From Boletus sp. NGJ (lineage: Eukaryota; Basidiomycota; Agaricomycetes; Boletales; Boletaceae): 64,000 nt of DNA. Positions 13,063-24,172 of this stretch are shown piece by piece. Position 1 is the stretch's first letter, and the number at the start of each line of letters is the position of its first letter. The stretch covers positions 372,001-436,000 of the forward strand of contig JAGTXK010000134.1 of assembly GCA_019096195.1 (NCBI GenBank), written 5' to 3'. Under the pieces are notes generated by a model. It did not search any database, had not been told where the DNA came from, and was given only the letters and a program-made list of their open reading frames with translations. The position numbers were made by a program, and so were the translations under genes.

Positions 13063-13590
13063 TTGTTGAACGAGCTAATCGAGACATATAGGGTTTGGAC
13101 CGCTCAGTTGACAAGCATGTCCAACAGTGCGCACCGGCCCAAGTTGAAACACAAGTTCATGGTGATCGTGGTCCTGTCCAAGATGGCAAGGGCACGTATC
13201 AGGAGGTGGTATCCATGAAGAAAAGCAGGAAGAGGAAAACAACGGCGAGTGTTTGTGTCCTGGCTCACTATCTCCTCGGCTAAAATGGCTGATCTACTGC
13301 GATTGAGAACATCTAGAACCAGATCAGTGAGCGCTGCACACGGTCTAAGGCTAAGGTGACGACCGCTGGCGCCGGATGAGGAGCCTGTGGCTTGTCAAGT
13401 TGTGCGATATCTTGCCATCGCATTCCCTCACCGTTCTGTGCTGATCTTTACATCTACTCTAGGGACTGAGGCCGATTCCTAAGTTCAATGCTTTGATGAG
13501 TCCGCAACATCCTGAACAGGTCATAAATCATTCATCACTCTATCGCACTCTATCGAACATTCCGTTTTCCTGGTATCGGTATTCACATGG
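13063..13590. other. mostly intergenic; possible basic terminal exon
   Basis: A short open stretch at 13,092-13,283 encodes a lysine/arginine-rich piece (MKKSRKRKTT) and could belong to the preceding gene, but no in-frame splice joins it. Nothing else is recognised. Confidence 0.3.
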
Positions 13591-14040
13591 TCTGCTCTGC
13601 GCGTTATCCTCTGCTGTTTCGTCGCTGTCTGTTCTTGTTCCGCCACCACCCGCCTCCGAGTCTGGCCGACTGCTGTTTTGCTCTATTATCGTCTGTCACC
13701 TGCTTCTGTCTGGGTCGATCGCCACTGTCCATTCTGCGCCGCCCCCGCCATCACAATGCTGTCTAGTTGCTCCCAGTCTCCGTTTCTGTCCCACCATGTC
13801 CATTGTTCCCTGTGGTCTGCTCTGCACGTTATCCTCTGCTGTTTCGTCGCTGTCTGTTCTTGTTCCGCCACCACCCGCCTCCGAGTCTGGCCGACTGCTG
13901 TTTTGCTCTATTATCGTCTGTCACCTGCTTCTGTCTGGGTCGATCGCCACTGTGTGTTCTGCTCCGCCGCCGCCGCCATCACAATGCTGTCTGTTGCTCT
14001 CCCAGTCTTTGTTTCCGCCCCACCGCGGCCCATTGCTCTC
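13591..14040. repeat. two tandem ~225-bp units
   Basis: The block starting TCTGCTCTGC at 13,591 recurs from 13,816. The first ~150 bases are nearly identical between copies, and the remainder is diverged. The frames open across the array read as serine- and valine-rich text and are repeat artefacts. Confidence 0.8.
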
Positions 14041-14250
14041 GTATTACTCCTGTTTGTCCCTGTAACAGCCACACAGTACTCTGTATGTTCGTGATCATGA
14101 AAAATGTTGTATGATGGTGCTTTCATTGGCCAAATGAGAGATATTCATTGCCAAGGCTTTTGTTTACCAGGTCTACTACCTATAAGATTCCGTACCAACA
14201 GCACCACAAATCAGGTCGACTGGCAATGATGGTTACTAGCTAAAATGTCC

Positions 14251-14279
14251 CCATCAGTGTCATGTTTCGACACTGATGG
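14251..14279. other. perfect 11-bp hairpin
   Basis: CCATCAGTGTC (14,251-14,261) and GACACTGATGG (14,269-14,279) are exact inverted repeats around a 7-nt loop. It lies about 370 bases upstream of the eqolisin-like gene. No role is known. Confidence 0.7.
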
Positions 14280-14558
14280 TGACTACCAGGAAATGATGCA
14301 CAATTCCATCGACACGAAGTATCAAGGCTACAGACACCGGATATAACGCCCTCAACTTCCCTCAGTGTCATCTGCGTGACCCATGCATAATCAATACATA
14401 CTTCGGCCGTTTACAGTAATCTAAAACGAAGATGAAGGCACGCGGCGGACAACTCGAACGTGTTTCATCGGTCATGGCACGAAACAGAACGGGTTGGTAC
14501 TCTGGTTCCCAAAGGCGAACACACCTGCCAATGTCGTTTCAAGGACGTGTGCCGAGCG

Positions 14559-14565
14559 TATAAAG
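14559..14565 (+). promoter_or_regulatory. TATA box of the eqolisin-like gene
   Basis: TATAAAG lies 55 bases before the ATG at 14,620, a usual spacing for a fungal core promoter. Confidence 0.6.
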
Positions 14566-14619
14566 GTTGCAGGATGGTCTCTCGTTATATTGAAAATTGA
14601 CAACTCCATCATTCGCGCC

Positions 14620-15562
14620 ATGGTCTCCAAGTTCGCCCTTCTCTTTGTCCTTTTTCTCGCCTTTGCGGCTATGGCCCTTCCCCCGTCTCACCCGGGGGCT
14701 CGCCTTGCTGGTGGCGAAGATATCCAGCCACGTGTACCCTCCGACCGCTCTGCGTCAATTATCCCCAGATATAATTATAACAGCGATTGGGCTGGTGGTC
14801 AGCATAATTCTTGGGATTTTAACCAAGTTAGTATCATCTCCATGCTCCATGCAGATCGAGCTCATTTCTTTGCCAACAGCATGCGATCGATTATGCCACG
14901 GTTACCTTCGTGGTCCCCCAGGTCACGGAAGGGGCGGCGACCAACTGTGACGTCACTTTCGCGCTTGCTATCGGCAATGCTGGATGCAGTAGCAACTACA
15001 TCATGGTCGGTGTCCTGTTCAGAGTCGAAGAAGATCGCGTCCAGCCTTCTCGTGAGAGATGTCGAACTTCCAATCCGAATTAACATTAACATTCATCATT
15101 CGTGATTGAACAGCCGTGTACGCGACCAGCCTTGACAACATCCTGGAATTCACCTCCCCAGCTCCAGCCGAGGCTGGTGACACTATCACCCTCACAATCG
15201 AAGTCAGCAGTCTGTTTGGTGGTGTAGTGTGGATTCAGAATTCCAGCCGCAGCTGGATTCGCATGCAGCATGTCAATTCCGTGGATCATGGCGACGGTTA
15301 CCCTGTTTGCAGCGTTGTTGCTCAGGCGATGGTCATAGCCACTCGGCTTTCAGAACTCCTAGGCGGCGGTCATGTTCCCCTCGCAAACTTTAGAACGGTG
15401 ACCTTCACTCAATTTCGTGTCCATTACAGAGCTAGCAGCCTGGGCGCTGTGCCCCCGGGTTTTCTTACGTACTTCGACATTGAGCACGGCACCAATTTAC
15501 CTCTCACGTACTCTCGTGGTATAGACCGGACCATCATTGTCTCGTACACAAACTTTACATAA
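14620..15562 (+). CDS. secreted eqolisin (peptidase G1/A4)-like protein, probably non-catalytic
   Basis: Three exons are inferred: 14,620-14,826, 14,880-15,051 and 15,114-15,562, with GT-AG introns of 53 and 62 nt that keep frame. The product, about 275 residues, starts with a signal peptide (MVSKFALLFVLFLAFAAMA). A propeptide-like stretch is followed by the eqolisin fold: NSDWAG, YATVTFVVPQVTEG, AGDTITLTIEVSS, VPLANFRTVTFTQF. Family members are acid glutamic endopeptidases using one Gln and one Glu. By hand alignment the catalytic Gln motif (LQTG in scytalidoglutamic peptidase) is replaced near YIMVGVLF, and the Glu of AEWIVEDF aligns with Gln in AQAMVIA. The WYEWYP block is also missing. 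It is therefore probably an inactive relative or a decaying gene, although the frame is intact. It acts outside the cell if expressed. Confidence 0.7.
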
Positions 15563-15719
15563 ACCTGAAGAAGTCACTGTAGTCACTCACGTGAGACTAA
15601 TAGTCAAAATACTGCGAGTTTTTGTAATCTGTGGTTATTTTACCAGCATCTTGTATGATATTCCAACACTTTTCCTCAACACCCGCTAGAATACCCGTTT
15701 CCCGTTCGAATCAAAACAC

Positions 15720-16420
15720 GCGAACCTCTCCCTTCATCCTATACGATGGGCGTCGTTTTACAGCTCTCTTATCCTGTCGCTTCGCTCAGCAGCATTGCCA
15801 TGTACCACGTCCTATCACGACTCAACCGCAGCCCCCATCATACTGGACCTACAGGATACGACTGAAGTAGTTCGGTCGACCAAATCGAGCTCGCTCTTCA
15901 TCGTGCCCGCGTTCTTGGAAGATTTGGTTGCTTCCGCACAAGTCGTCGACGTTCTCAGATCGCTGGAAATGTGGTATGACAATCTCGTTGGAATTTGACA
16001 TGCTCCTTCTTAGGCTTTCGTGGTTGGGCCTCTCACGAGAAAGATGGGCTGGTAGCTGCCGGCGTCAACCTGCGGGACGGAGTTTGGCCTCAAAACGTAT
16101 GCACTCCGGAATCATGCCGAGCAGCACCTTTGGGAGTGAATACGGTTTGGGTCGAATCAGAGCGTACGATGGGCGTGGCAGGGTGGTGAGACATGGGTGC
16201 GTTTTCGTTTGGGAACCAGCGGTCTCACTCAGGATACACTGACTTTTTTTTAAAAAACATCCCGTACGTGTTTCTTTAGACCTGTTCGACGCACCAGCCC
16301 TCTCTCTCGAATCTTCGAGATGGATGTGAGAGGCGCGACCGCGAATATCTTTGTCAAACATCCCACCATCGAAGGGCTCTATAAAAAATGTGTCTCCTAC
16401 GCATGATTTCCAGAGTCGCT
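15720..16420 (+). pseudogene. NRPS-like adenylating enzyme relic
   Basis: Scattered pieces resemble the AMP-binding domain of fungal NRPS-like adenylating reductases, which activate carboxylic acids with ATP. Visible blocks, in different frames, are a SSSLFIVPAFLEDLVAS stretch near 15,880, AAGVNLRDG near 16,060, and ATANIFVKHPTIEGLYK near 16,350, the last matching the family's DLFIKHPTIEGLW region. Only about 700 bases remain where an intact gene would exceed 3 kb, and the thioester and reductase domains are absent. It sits between a secreted protein gene and a dehydrogenase, but nothing shows that they form a biosynthetic cluster. Confidence 0.55.
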
Positions 16421-16838
16421 GCACTCATCTGTCACGCGTGTAGCATTGGAACTCGACGAAGACGGTTCCGGCACCGATGGAAACCATGATCAGCGCGAGT
16501 CTGCTCCTCTCCGGTGTGTGTATGTTGGGACACAGTCGTAACTTATCGCTCACTCCATCACGACTGGTAGACAGCGATGCTTACATGACATTCTGTCAAA
16601 ACACATTCCTGGGCATATACACAAATAACACTATTGGCATGAATGATCACAACTCGCTGGATTTTCTCACAAAAAGCAACCACCGTCGTTACTCTGCGAC
16701 CGTATATGACTGTACAGGAGGTATACATTGATGATCTGTCCAAGATGAGAAACATCGTTGAAAAGACAATGAATACACACTGAATCAAATACACACATTA
16801 TTCTACTGCGCTACTCCCTTGGGTGATACAATATGCAA
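16421..16838. other. no gene seen
   Basis: No recognised coding sequence. It probably includes the 3' flank of the downstream minus-strand dehydrogenase. Confidence 0.4.
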
Positions 16839-18378
16839 TCAATTCTTCGTCACCTTGATGACGACCTTGCCCACATGCTTCTGCGACTCCAAGTACGAGT
16901 ACGCCTCGATGGCTTCCTCGAACGAAAATACCTTGTCCACAACAGGATGGATTTGCCGTGCGATGAAAAGACGGTTCATGTCCTCGAATCTAAAGCGCCG
17001 ACCGGTGGGTAGTGCGTACACCGATCACCGACAAGGAAAGATCACTTACTGCTTGACCGACCCAATGAGAATACCGCGGAAAGTGATGGCTTTGCCGATC
17101 GTCGGAAGGATAGGTATACCGTTCTCACCCTATGTAGATGCAATACGTCTAACGACTCTTACCCCGGACACAACCGATAATGTGAACCTGCCCAGCGTGT
17201 CTGATAGCCTTGATGCACTTTGGAATCGTGTTGGGTCCGCCGACCTGTAAAATTTGTGCTGAGCATAATGTCGAATTATTGGCATCTGTCTACCTCAATG
17301 ATGTGGTTGACACCTCTCCCCTCAGTCTTATAGAGTCAAATTATCTATTCCGACGCGGAATAATACTATAGACCAGACCACTCACGATCTTAAGAACCTC
17401 GTCTTCCCAGTTAGGGTTCGTGTTGTAGTTGATCAGGTGCTGTACACCAAGCTTCTTCACAATCTCAAGCTTCGCGTCAGACGAGGAAGTCGCGATGACC
17501 GTCGCACCGTCAGCGGGAGCAATCTGAGCACCAAAGCTACGGGGTGTCGGTACCAAACTCACAGGAGAATTCGTGGGCTTACACAGAAACACCAGGTACC
17601 AAGAACGAGGACGTAGTCGCCTCCCTTGATGGGAACAGACCCGTGGTACGCATTGTACGCGGTTAATGCGGCACATCTGGCATGGAACGTCTTTCAGCAA
17701 AACCATCACGAGAAAAAAAAGGAGCAACTCACGGTAGAGTGGAACCTTCCTCATATGTCAAATAATCTGGAATTCTGACGAGCGACCATACAACATCGAA
17801 TGGCGTGACCAAAGAGGAACAATACCATGAACCTACATGGGCAGGCACGTTAATATACTCCCTCAATACACCATCTATCTGGCCTCCGAGACCGGTGTTT
17901 TTGATATCTTCAGTGACGTCGCCATGGATATGACCGATGGCAAAATTTGGGCAGACATGGTCACCAATTTTCCAACCTTTGACATCTTCGCCAACTGCTA
18001 CAATCTCGCCAGCGCCGTCGGAGTAGGGAACGACGTTTTTCTTCTGTCTGTGGATAGGCGGAGCAGGACGTAAGAGGTGAACAAAGATATGAATAGACGG
18101 ACCCTGAGTAAGTGCCTCTGGAGACCGCGGTACTAGACAAGACGAGTAAGTGCGGGATGGATTAGGTATTGAATTAAGAGTGGCTTACTTGCAAAGAGAC
18201 TGTGTGAATTTTGATAGTGACTTCACTAGCCCTCGGCTTTGAGAGCGGGACATTCTGAATGATGAAGTCGTGGTGACTAACACCCTGTGTTGAGCGTAGT
18301 CAAAGGAGAGCCGGGAAGGAGACGGCGGGAGACACAAACTCGGCTACGGTACTCGCGGATAGTTGCTGGGATGCCCAT
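16839..18378 (-). CDS. medium-chain dehydrogenase / quinone oxidoreductase-like, with a probable frameshift
   Basis: This is a zinc-type alcohol dehydrogenase superfamily member, expected to be a cytosolic NAD(P)H-dependent reductase. At least six exons read in order on the minus strand: MGIPATIREYRSR (18,378-18,340); GVSHHDFIIQNVPLSKP (from 18,284); VVPYSDGAGEIVAVGEDV; IPDYLTYEEGSTLP joined to CAALTAYNA; FGAQIAPADGATVIATSSSD; VGGPNTIPKCIKAI; GENGIPILPTIGKAITF; and FRFEDMNRLFIARQIHPVVD to the stop at 16,839. The first intron is 18,285-18,339. The cofactor loop near 17,591-17,600 reads VLGT followed by a 2-nt shortfall where GTGGVS is expected. Unless the assembly is wrong, the gene is recently broken at its Rossmann glycine motif. 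All other blocks look well conserved. Confidence 0.75.
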
Positions 18379-18432
18379 ATTGAATCAAGTAGGACGGAAT
18401 CATGTGGAATGGTGTTGTTGCTCCTTGGGGCA

Positions 18433-18440
18433 TATTTATA
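18433..18440 (-). promoter_or_regulatory. TATA box of the dehydrogenase gene
   Basis: On the minus strand TATAAATA lies about 55-60 bases before the ATG at 18,378, the same spacing as for the eqolisin-like gene. Confidence 0.55.
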
Positions 18441-18499
18441 GGGATGGAAATAACGTCGGTGGGAACAAGGAGACCCAGGGTCAGGTCATCATGGGGTCG

Positions 18500-19394
18500 T
18501 CGTGACCGCCCGGATCTAAATTCGCCTTTGCCAGCCATGTACCACGGACACCGTATCAATCGACCCTCGGAAAAGATTTCTTCCTATTAATTATCGACTG
18601 GAGTGGGAGAATTTACCTTTCGTCCAACCACTGGCACTGTTTATCATCTTGTCCAGAGGATCCGTCACATTCACTGAAGCGGAAGCCTGAGTGCTATTGG
18701 CCCGGCCCACACCTGCCTCGACGGAGACAGAGTCTGGGCATGCATCACAGCATGAACCTCTGAAACCGGAGGTACCGGGTGAACGCAAAGTGGAACTTCG
18801 AGTCTGTGACTGAAATGAGCCAGCGAACGCCTGAGTCACAAAAGTACCCGCACAGCACCTTTTCAACCTTTGCGGTTTACGTCTCGTTACCATTCGACCC
18901 TCCCCAGCGCTCAGAAGGTTAGGTTTGATTCCCCCTGTCATTCCGACTCTCTTCTGTAGATCTCGCTTGTGACGGAATCTCATCCCTCGACGAATATTGT
19001 TCTCTCCTCCTCCTCTTCTCGCTGAGCAACCAATTATTCACTCACAAAGCTAACCGATGAGTACTGTCCGTTTGATGAGTCGGTTACTAATTAAATAGAT
19101 TATCTTGCTCACTAATTTATCGGAAGCGGCTCGAGCAGAGACATCTACATGCAAGTCTGAGGCTTTGGTTGAACTTTGAGGTGCCTACTCAGTACGTAGT
19201 ACTGGTAAAGCGACTGAATCCGGGTCAGCGTAATCGCGCCCACAAGTCACGGAAGGCAATTGAGGGATTGAGCTTACCAGTGAAAAGTAGATAATCCTCA
19301 TGAAATAGAAGCTCGGTTTTTCAACGAAAAGTTGATTCCATCTATCGTCATTACATCTAATCGATAGGTATACCACTCCTCACAATCATGGCAG
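18500..19394. other. intergenic; one unrecognised 130-codon open stretch
   Basis: A minus-strand frame at 18,591-18,983 is open but has no family resemblance. The rest probably holds untranslated sequence of the dehydrogenase and QCR2 genes. Confidence 0.3.
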
Positions 19395-20879
19395 TCAAAG
19401 CCCAATCTCGTCAGCATATGGCAGTGCCTTGACATCACCAACAACAACAAACGTCGGTGCAGCCGCGGAGAGCTCAGAGACAGCCTACGAGGTGAAACGA
19501 CACATTCAGCGATCGGAAGCCACAGGTAATTTGGAAAGCACTCGCCTTGGAGACAGCAGCTGCATCAACCTTGTCCAGTGCAGTCAATGTACTTTCAATC
19601 GAGGCATTCGCATTGGAGAAAATCTGAGAGCAAAACACGTCAACCAATCTGTCCCGACAGCAGAATGCGGAATAACTTACTTTACCGCCAATAACCTCCA
19701 CGAGACCTTCTCTACCTTCGACAGCGGTAGCAGCACCAAATTTGGCGCGTACAACAGCGACCTTGAACTCGTCTGTGCTCAAGGGCTTCTTCAACTTTTC
19801 AACAACAGCCTTAGCAGCCTTCGTGACGCTCTTCGCATCAGCGCCATGGACCAGAACACCGGTCAAGACGGCGTCTGAATAAGGAAGGTGGACGGAGGTG
19901 ACAGTTGCAGGTGGGCGCGGTGCAGATGGCCACTTGAGCGACTGGTTCGGTGCAACATGTGCACTGAGGACAGAGAGCACGGGTGACGGCGCGGTGGTAC
20001 CAAAGCCGATGAATACGGTCTGAGGACCCTCGTGTGAGTCGATTCGCGTCGAACCACCAAAGTATTTCGAAGGCGCGGCAGTGACGGGTGAACCAGTCGG
20101 GAGGGCAGCATCTGCGAGAGCCTTGTCGACGAGCTCCGCGAGACGGGCCGAGTCGATGCCGGTACCGACAACAGCGACATTGCTCGAGGTGAAAGCCTCT
20201 TTTGCGAAAGCTTTCACGGATTCGAGGGAGATGGGGGAGTGGGGGCTCGCGAACAGAGATGCACCGAGGCCATTACGGAAGGCAAGAGCGTGTGCAGCCT
20301 CGACAGCGACGGTACCTGGCGATTGAGAGGCAGCAGTAGCCTCATCGCGGACGACAGGGAGCACATATTCCGTGTACTCATGAGGAAGGAATTTAGGGGT
20401 GTTGAGGATGGAAGCTAACACGGAAGTGAAGAAGGACCTAAGGAGTGGGTTAGGACCACACATTCAGCGAGGGATTACACTCACTCGTCACCGCGGAGGA
20501 ACTCGGAGTTGAATGCAATATATTCGCGTGACAGAGTGGCGGAGAGGACACCACCGTAGAGTTCGCTCTCTCGTACAGTTCCGAGCGTCGACCGCTTCGC
20601 CGTGCTCTAAAAGGAAGCATCGAGACGAGTTTTTTGGTGAGCAACTCCATGCTACCGGAGTGAGAAAGTTGTACAAACTTTGAAAGCAAAGTTTTTCAAG
20701 GCATGGGCGACACCTGGACTGGTTTCATACCGACTGCCGGCTTTGACGAGGAACGTGACGGCGGTTGTTGGCTGACCATTGTCGATGGCGGCGACTTTTA
20801 TCCCAGAGGCCTTGGAGTCGACGACGGTGGCGAATGAGCGTGCCAAACGTTTAGCAGTCGACGCCCGAGTTGCTAGCAT
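19395..20879 (-). CDS. QCR2: ubiquinol-cytochrome c reductase core subunit 2
   Basis: Core protein 2 of mitochondrial complex III, an M16-peptidase-like matrix-facing subunit with no protease activity. The start at 20,879 gives an arginine-rich mitochondrial presequence (MLATRASTAKRLARSFATVV). GVKVAAIDN-like text and FLVKAGSRYE follow, then FTSVLASILNTPKFLPHEY after the second intron. The C terminus VVVGDVKALPYADEIGL ends at the TGA at 19,395. Inferred introns are 20,607-20,678, 20,438-20,484, about 19,622-19,683, and 19,485-19,545. The first three are GT-AG. The last reads in frame only with a GC donor. Length (about 410 residues) and domain order fit the family. It is a single-copy housekeeping gene and the best anchor in the window. 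Confidence 0.9.
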
Positions 20880-22349
20880 GGCTCGAGTTGGTTAGTTATA
20901 GAAAGTGCAATGAGTTTTGGAATGAGCGGAGTTAGGCGACTTCCGTGTTCGTCCGAAACAAGCACAACAAGACCAGTCAAGGCAAGTTGCTCATACTTAC
21001 GACCGCAGAAATTATATCATATCAACAGGTTCACTACAACCCGAACGCAAGTCAGGTAACCATCGCAGACTACCGCCCGTGCAGAACTAACCAACTCATT
21101 GTTTCCGCTAGACACCACTGAAGCAGCCCACTTTCTATCTTGTTTGTAACAGTTGCGGGCTCGGTAAATTTCGCAGGACTGTCGTGAGTGCGATGCCATA
21201 CCCGTCTCAGGCTAATCGCGCGAAACTGACCATTTGATACCTTCACAGTGGCGGACAATCAAGTCTTAATGAGTGCTTAAACAAAACGAGGACCATTCTA
21301 GAAGTATGTACCCATATCCGTGTAAATCGAGTTAGCATGGGACAGAGTCTAGACGTGGGTGAAGCGAGGCGTTTCACTCTCCCGTCGCTACCTCAGAATC
21401 GCTCTCAGCTTTTTCTCGCTCGCGTTCACCCACACCCATCTGTTGTAGCTTAGAGCAGCCTCATACCTCTTGACCGGCATTCGCTCGATGCTTACTCTGC
21501 AGTCTTGTCTCACAGTTCACCTTAGGCAACGAGGGGAACAACCAAGCAGTTCGGAGAGGGCAGTCAATCGGGTGTTTTCGGGGTAGGGACGGTCAGTCTG
21601 AATATTCGGTTATCTAGGTGGCCATTCACGGTGTTGAATCTGCCGACGCGCACAGTCAGGCCTGGGTCCGAATCGGTAGAGATTTGCGTCCAGTGACACG
21701 ATGTCGTTTTGGATGCTGGCTTAAGCATTTGGTAATCGCGGCTGCTTTCACTCCAAGGATACTTACTAGCAAGCGATCCTACTATCTAGACTGATTTCGC
21801 CCCGTATGGACGGGACAACTTGAACTTGTCAGAAAACCAAGGCACAAGCGTTGATGATCGCCGTGAGCACATACCTCAAGTTGATCAACTTGTTGCCGTG
21901 GTTTCTGCCTTTCTCAAAAACCACCGCACTCGGACGCGATTTCGACTGGCCGTCCTCGTCCCGTGATCACGTGAACCTTCTGAGCAAGATCTTGGCCCGT
22001 TCAGCCTGACCTTCGTAATGCTACGATATTGTGTAAGGATACAAGAATTAAGATTTACCAGTACCCTCGGTTTCACCTGCCTGTTCCTTCACTCAATCTT
22101 AGACTGAGCAGCGATTCGGGATTCCATGGTCGACGCCTTTGCGACTTGTTACATGGCTCAGCTCAGCCGGCTATGTGTGGGTTAGGACTCTAGATCGATG
22201 ATGCATGCACTAGTAGTACAGTGATTAAGAGGCCCGTAAAAGCTAGGATGCGTAATACATTAATGGCGCAGTGATGGGGCCAACAGTCTGGGACTGGGCA
22301 GGCGCACGATCGTCCGTGTCTTGAAAAGGGTCGTCGTTCGAACCAACTC
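20880..22349. other. intergenic, nothing recognised
   Basis: About 1.5 kb of CpG-rich sequence upstream of QCR2. Short open stretches on the minus strand have no family resemblance. No tRNA fold or element ends were seen. Confidence 0.4.
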
Positions 22350-23060
22350 GATCAACCCCCCACACAGGCTGGCACACCGCTGTGCCCACCCTTCCCTCCA
22401 GAACCTGCTGCCGGGTGCTCCAGATACGATCTTCTGCACTGTTCCAACTCCTCCTCAACAAAGGCGAGGGCTTGAGCCGAAGAAGGGAGGCTCTCTGGCT
22501 CATTTGACCAGGTGGATTGAAGGAAATCCCAGTATCTCACTGGGAGGTTTGATGGGCGTTCATCCAGAGGATCTTTACCCTCGAATTTGAGGATGATCAT
22601 GTGAGTGGACTTGAATATGTGAGAGAATGATATATGGCCCAATAGCACCTTGAATAGGTCGTTGGTCAGCTTCTTATACTCGATGTATTAGTAGTTATAG
22701 GTTATTTACCTGCAGGACGATGAAGCCGAAGGAATAAATGTTGCTACTTGTCATTGGTATGGGTCTTGACCTCTCTACATCAGGGTGAACAAACAGCTCC
22801 GTTGCAGCCTAATGATGAGTGCAGATATTGGAGGGTATCGACTCATCCATGTCAAGAAACATAAAGGACAAATCAAAATCGGAGATGCATATCCGCCCAT
22901 GCATTCTGTGGTAAGCTGGTTGTGATTATGGTGGATGAAATCAGTCAATGTGCCTTCGTCTATCCATGGTGTAATTAGACAAGGGATCTGACCAAATTGA
23001 TAGGTAAGTCCAATTAGAGGTAAGATGTTTTCATGGTTTAATCTGCTCCATATTCTGGAT
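22350..23060 (-). pseudogene. protein kinase C-lobe relic
   Basis: Minus-strand pieces match a fungal serine/threonine kinase domain. Reading down from 23,060: NHENILPLIGLTY-like text, PCLITPWIDEGTL, GRICISDFDLSFMF (in place of the DFG segment), ELFVHPDVERSRPIP and SSNIYSFGFIVLQ (around 22,720-22,790). After a break come VLLGHISFSHI and YWDFLQSTWSNEPES with a RPSA-like end near 22,420. The glycine loop and the catalytic HRD loop are not visible, and the pieces lie in different frames, so it is a truncated or decayed copy. The related agaricomycete kinases occur in large families. Confidence 0.6.
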
Positions 23061-23191
23061 TCTCTCTCAAATATCTACAGGATGTCACATATCAATATCC
23101 TGCACAAGTGTGATATTAACCCAATTCACCTTTTGCAGTGTCTGATTCATGGTAAACACATTTTGGGCATTTGACAATGACCTATGTATGA

Positions 23192-24172
23192 TCATCAGTA
23201 AAAACAGGACTAGCTGTCCAGTACTGTCTAGTACTGGACAGTAACATAGTGCTCATAGTGAGGGTCCAACTGGATAGTGGTTTGATAGTACTATGACAGT
23301 GTCTCATAGTCTGTTCATAGTGTGGCCATAGTCTGTCATAGTATTCTCATAATGTCTCATAGTATTCTCATAGTACTTTCATAGTGGTCATAGTGATGCC
23401 ATAGTATACTGTACATAGTGCTTCCATAGTGGCTTAGCAATCCTAATCCTAATCCCAGTCCCAATCCTAATCCCAATTCCAATTTCAATTTCAATTCCAA
23501 TCCTAATCCTAATAATTTACAAAGCAAAGTGTTGACTTCATGTAATGAGTAGAAAAGGATAAAATTGAGAAACAAGAGGGTGTGGGAAAGTTTTTAAAGT
23601 CTGGCTTGTTTATATAAGAATGGTGGCACAAACATTGGCAAACATTGTCTGCTTTTTTAACACTGAGTATGAGAAAATGGACTTGGATATTTTTTTGAGT
23701 GTAGGTCTACACTTTTGGTACATTTTGTGACTACACTTTTACTACACTTTGGTGCGCATTTTTGGTACATTTTTGGTACACTTTGTTTGCTACACTGTAC
23801 TACACTCTGCTACACTTTTGTTTGCTTTTTTTTACTACACTCTGTTTGCTACACTGTACTACACACTTTTTGTACAACATTTGACTATATCTTTGACTAC
23901 ACTTTTTATATACTTTTAACTTAGGAATAGGAATAGGATTAGGATTGGGATTGGGATTGAGATTAGCTTAAAATTACTACTATGACCATGACTACTATGA
24001 ATGTACTATGAATGCTATGGTACTATGACACTATGATACTATGAACACTATGAATACACTTTCAATACTATGATACTATGAATACTATGAGTTATCTATG
24101 AAACTACTGTAACTACTATGAAACTACTATGGCACTATAAGCACTATGATGAAATTCTGTATTTACTGATGA
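23192..24172. mobile_element. fold-back element with satellite-like arms, copy 1
   Basis: Bounded by TCATCAGTAAA at the left and its reverse complement TTTACTGATGA at the right. From left to right: a perfect 12-bp hairpin (23,214-23,241), a CATAGT-word array, a TAATCC-word array, a ~190-bp unique core (about 23,516-23,705), a TACACTTTTGG-word array, a GGATTGG-word array and an ACTATGA-word array. The last two are reverse complements of the first two, so the whole can fold into one long hairpin. No protein is encoded. Two more copies lie at 42,554-44,698. The architecture is like fold-back transposons of other organisms; the family is not recognised. Confidence 0.75.

Noticed and set aside
13493-14126. 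Open frames on both strands rich in Ser, Val and Leu
   Set aside because: They are produced by the ~225-bp tandem duplication and have no family resemblance or signal of splicing.
18591-18983. 130-codon minus-strand frame between the dehydrogenase and QCR2
   Set aside because: No recognisable motif, no convincing splice partners, and composition like the surrounding flank.
22320-22360. GTTCGAACC word resembling a tRNA B box
   Set aside because: No A box or cloverleaf could be built around it, and it lies beside the kinase relic.
23435-23520. TAATCC/GGATTA arrays as possible interstitial telomere repeats
   Set aside because: The words vary and are not the TTAGGG telomere unit; the arrays occur at fixed places inside the fold-back element.
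23192-24172. Fold-back arrays as a CRISPR-like array
   Set aside because: The words are short and contiguous without unique spacers, and the organism is eukaryotic.
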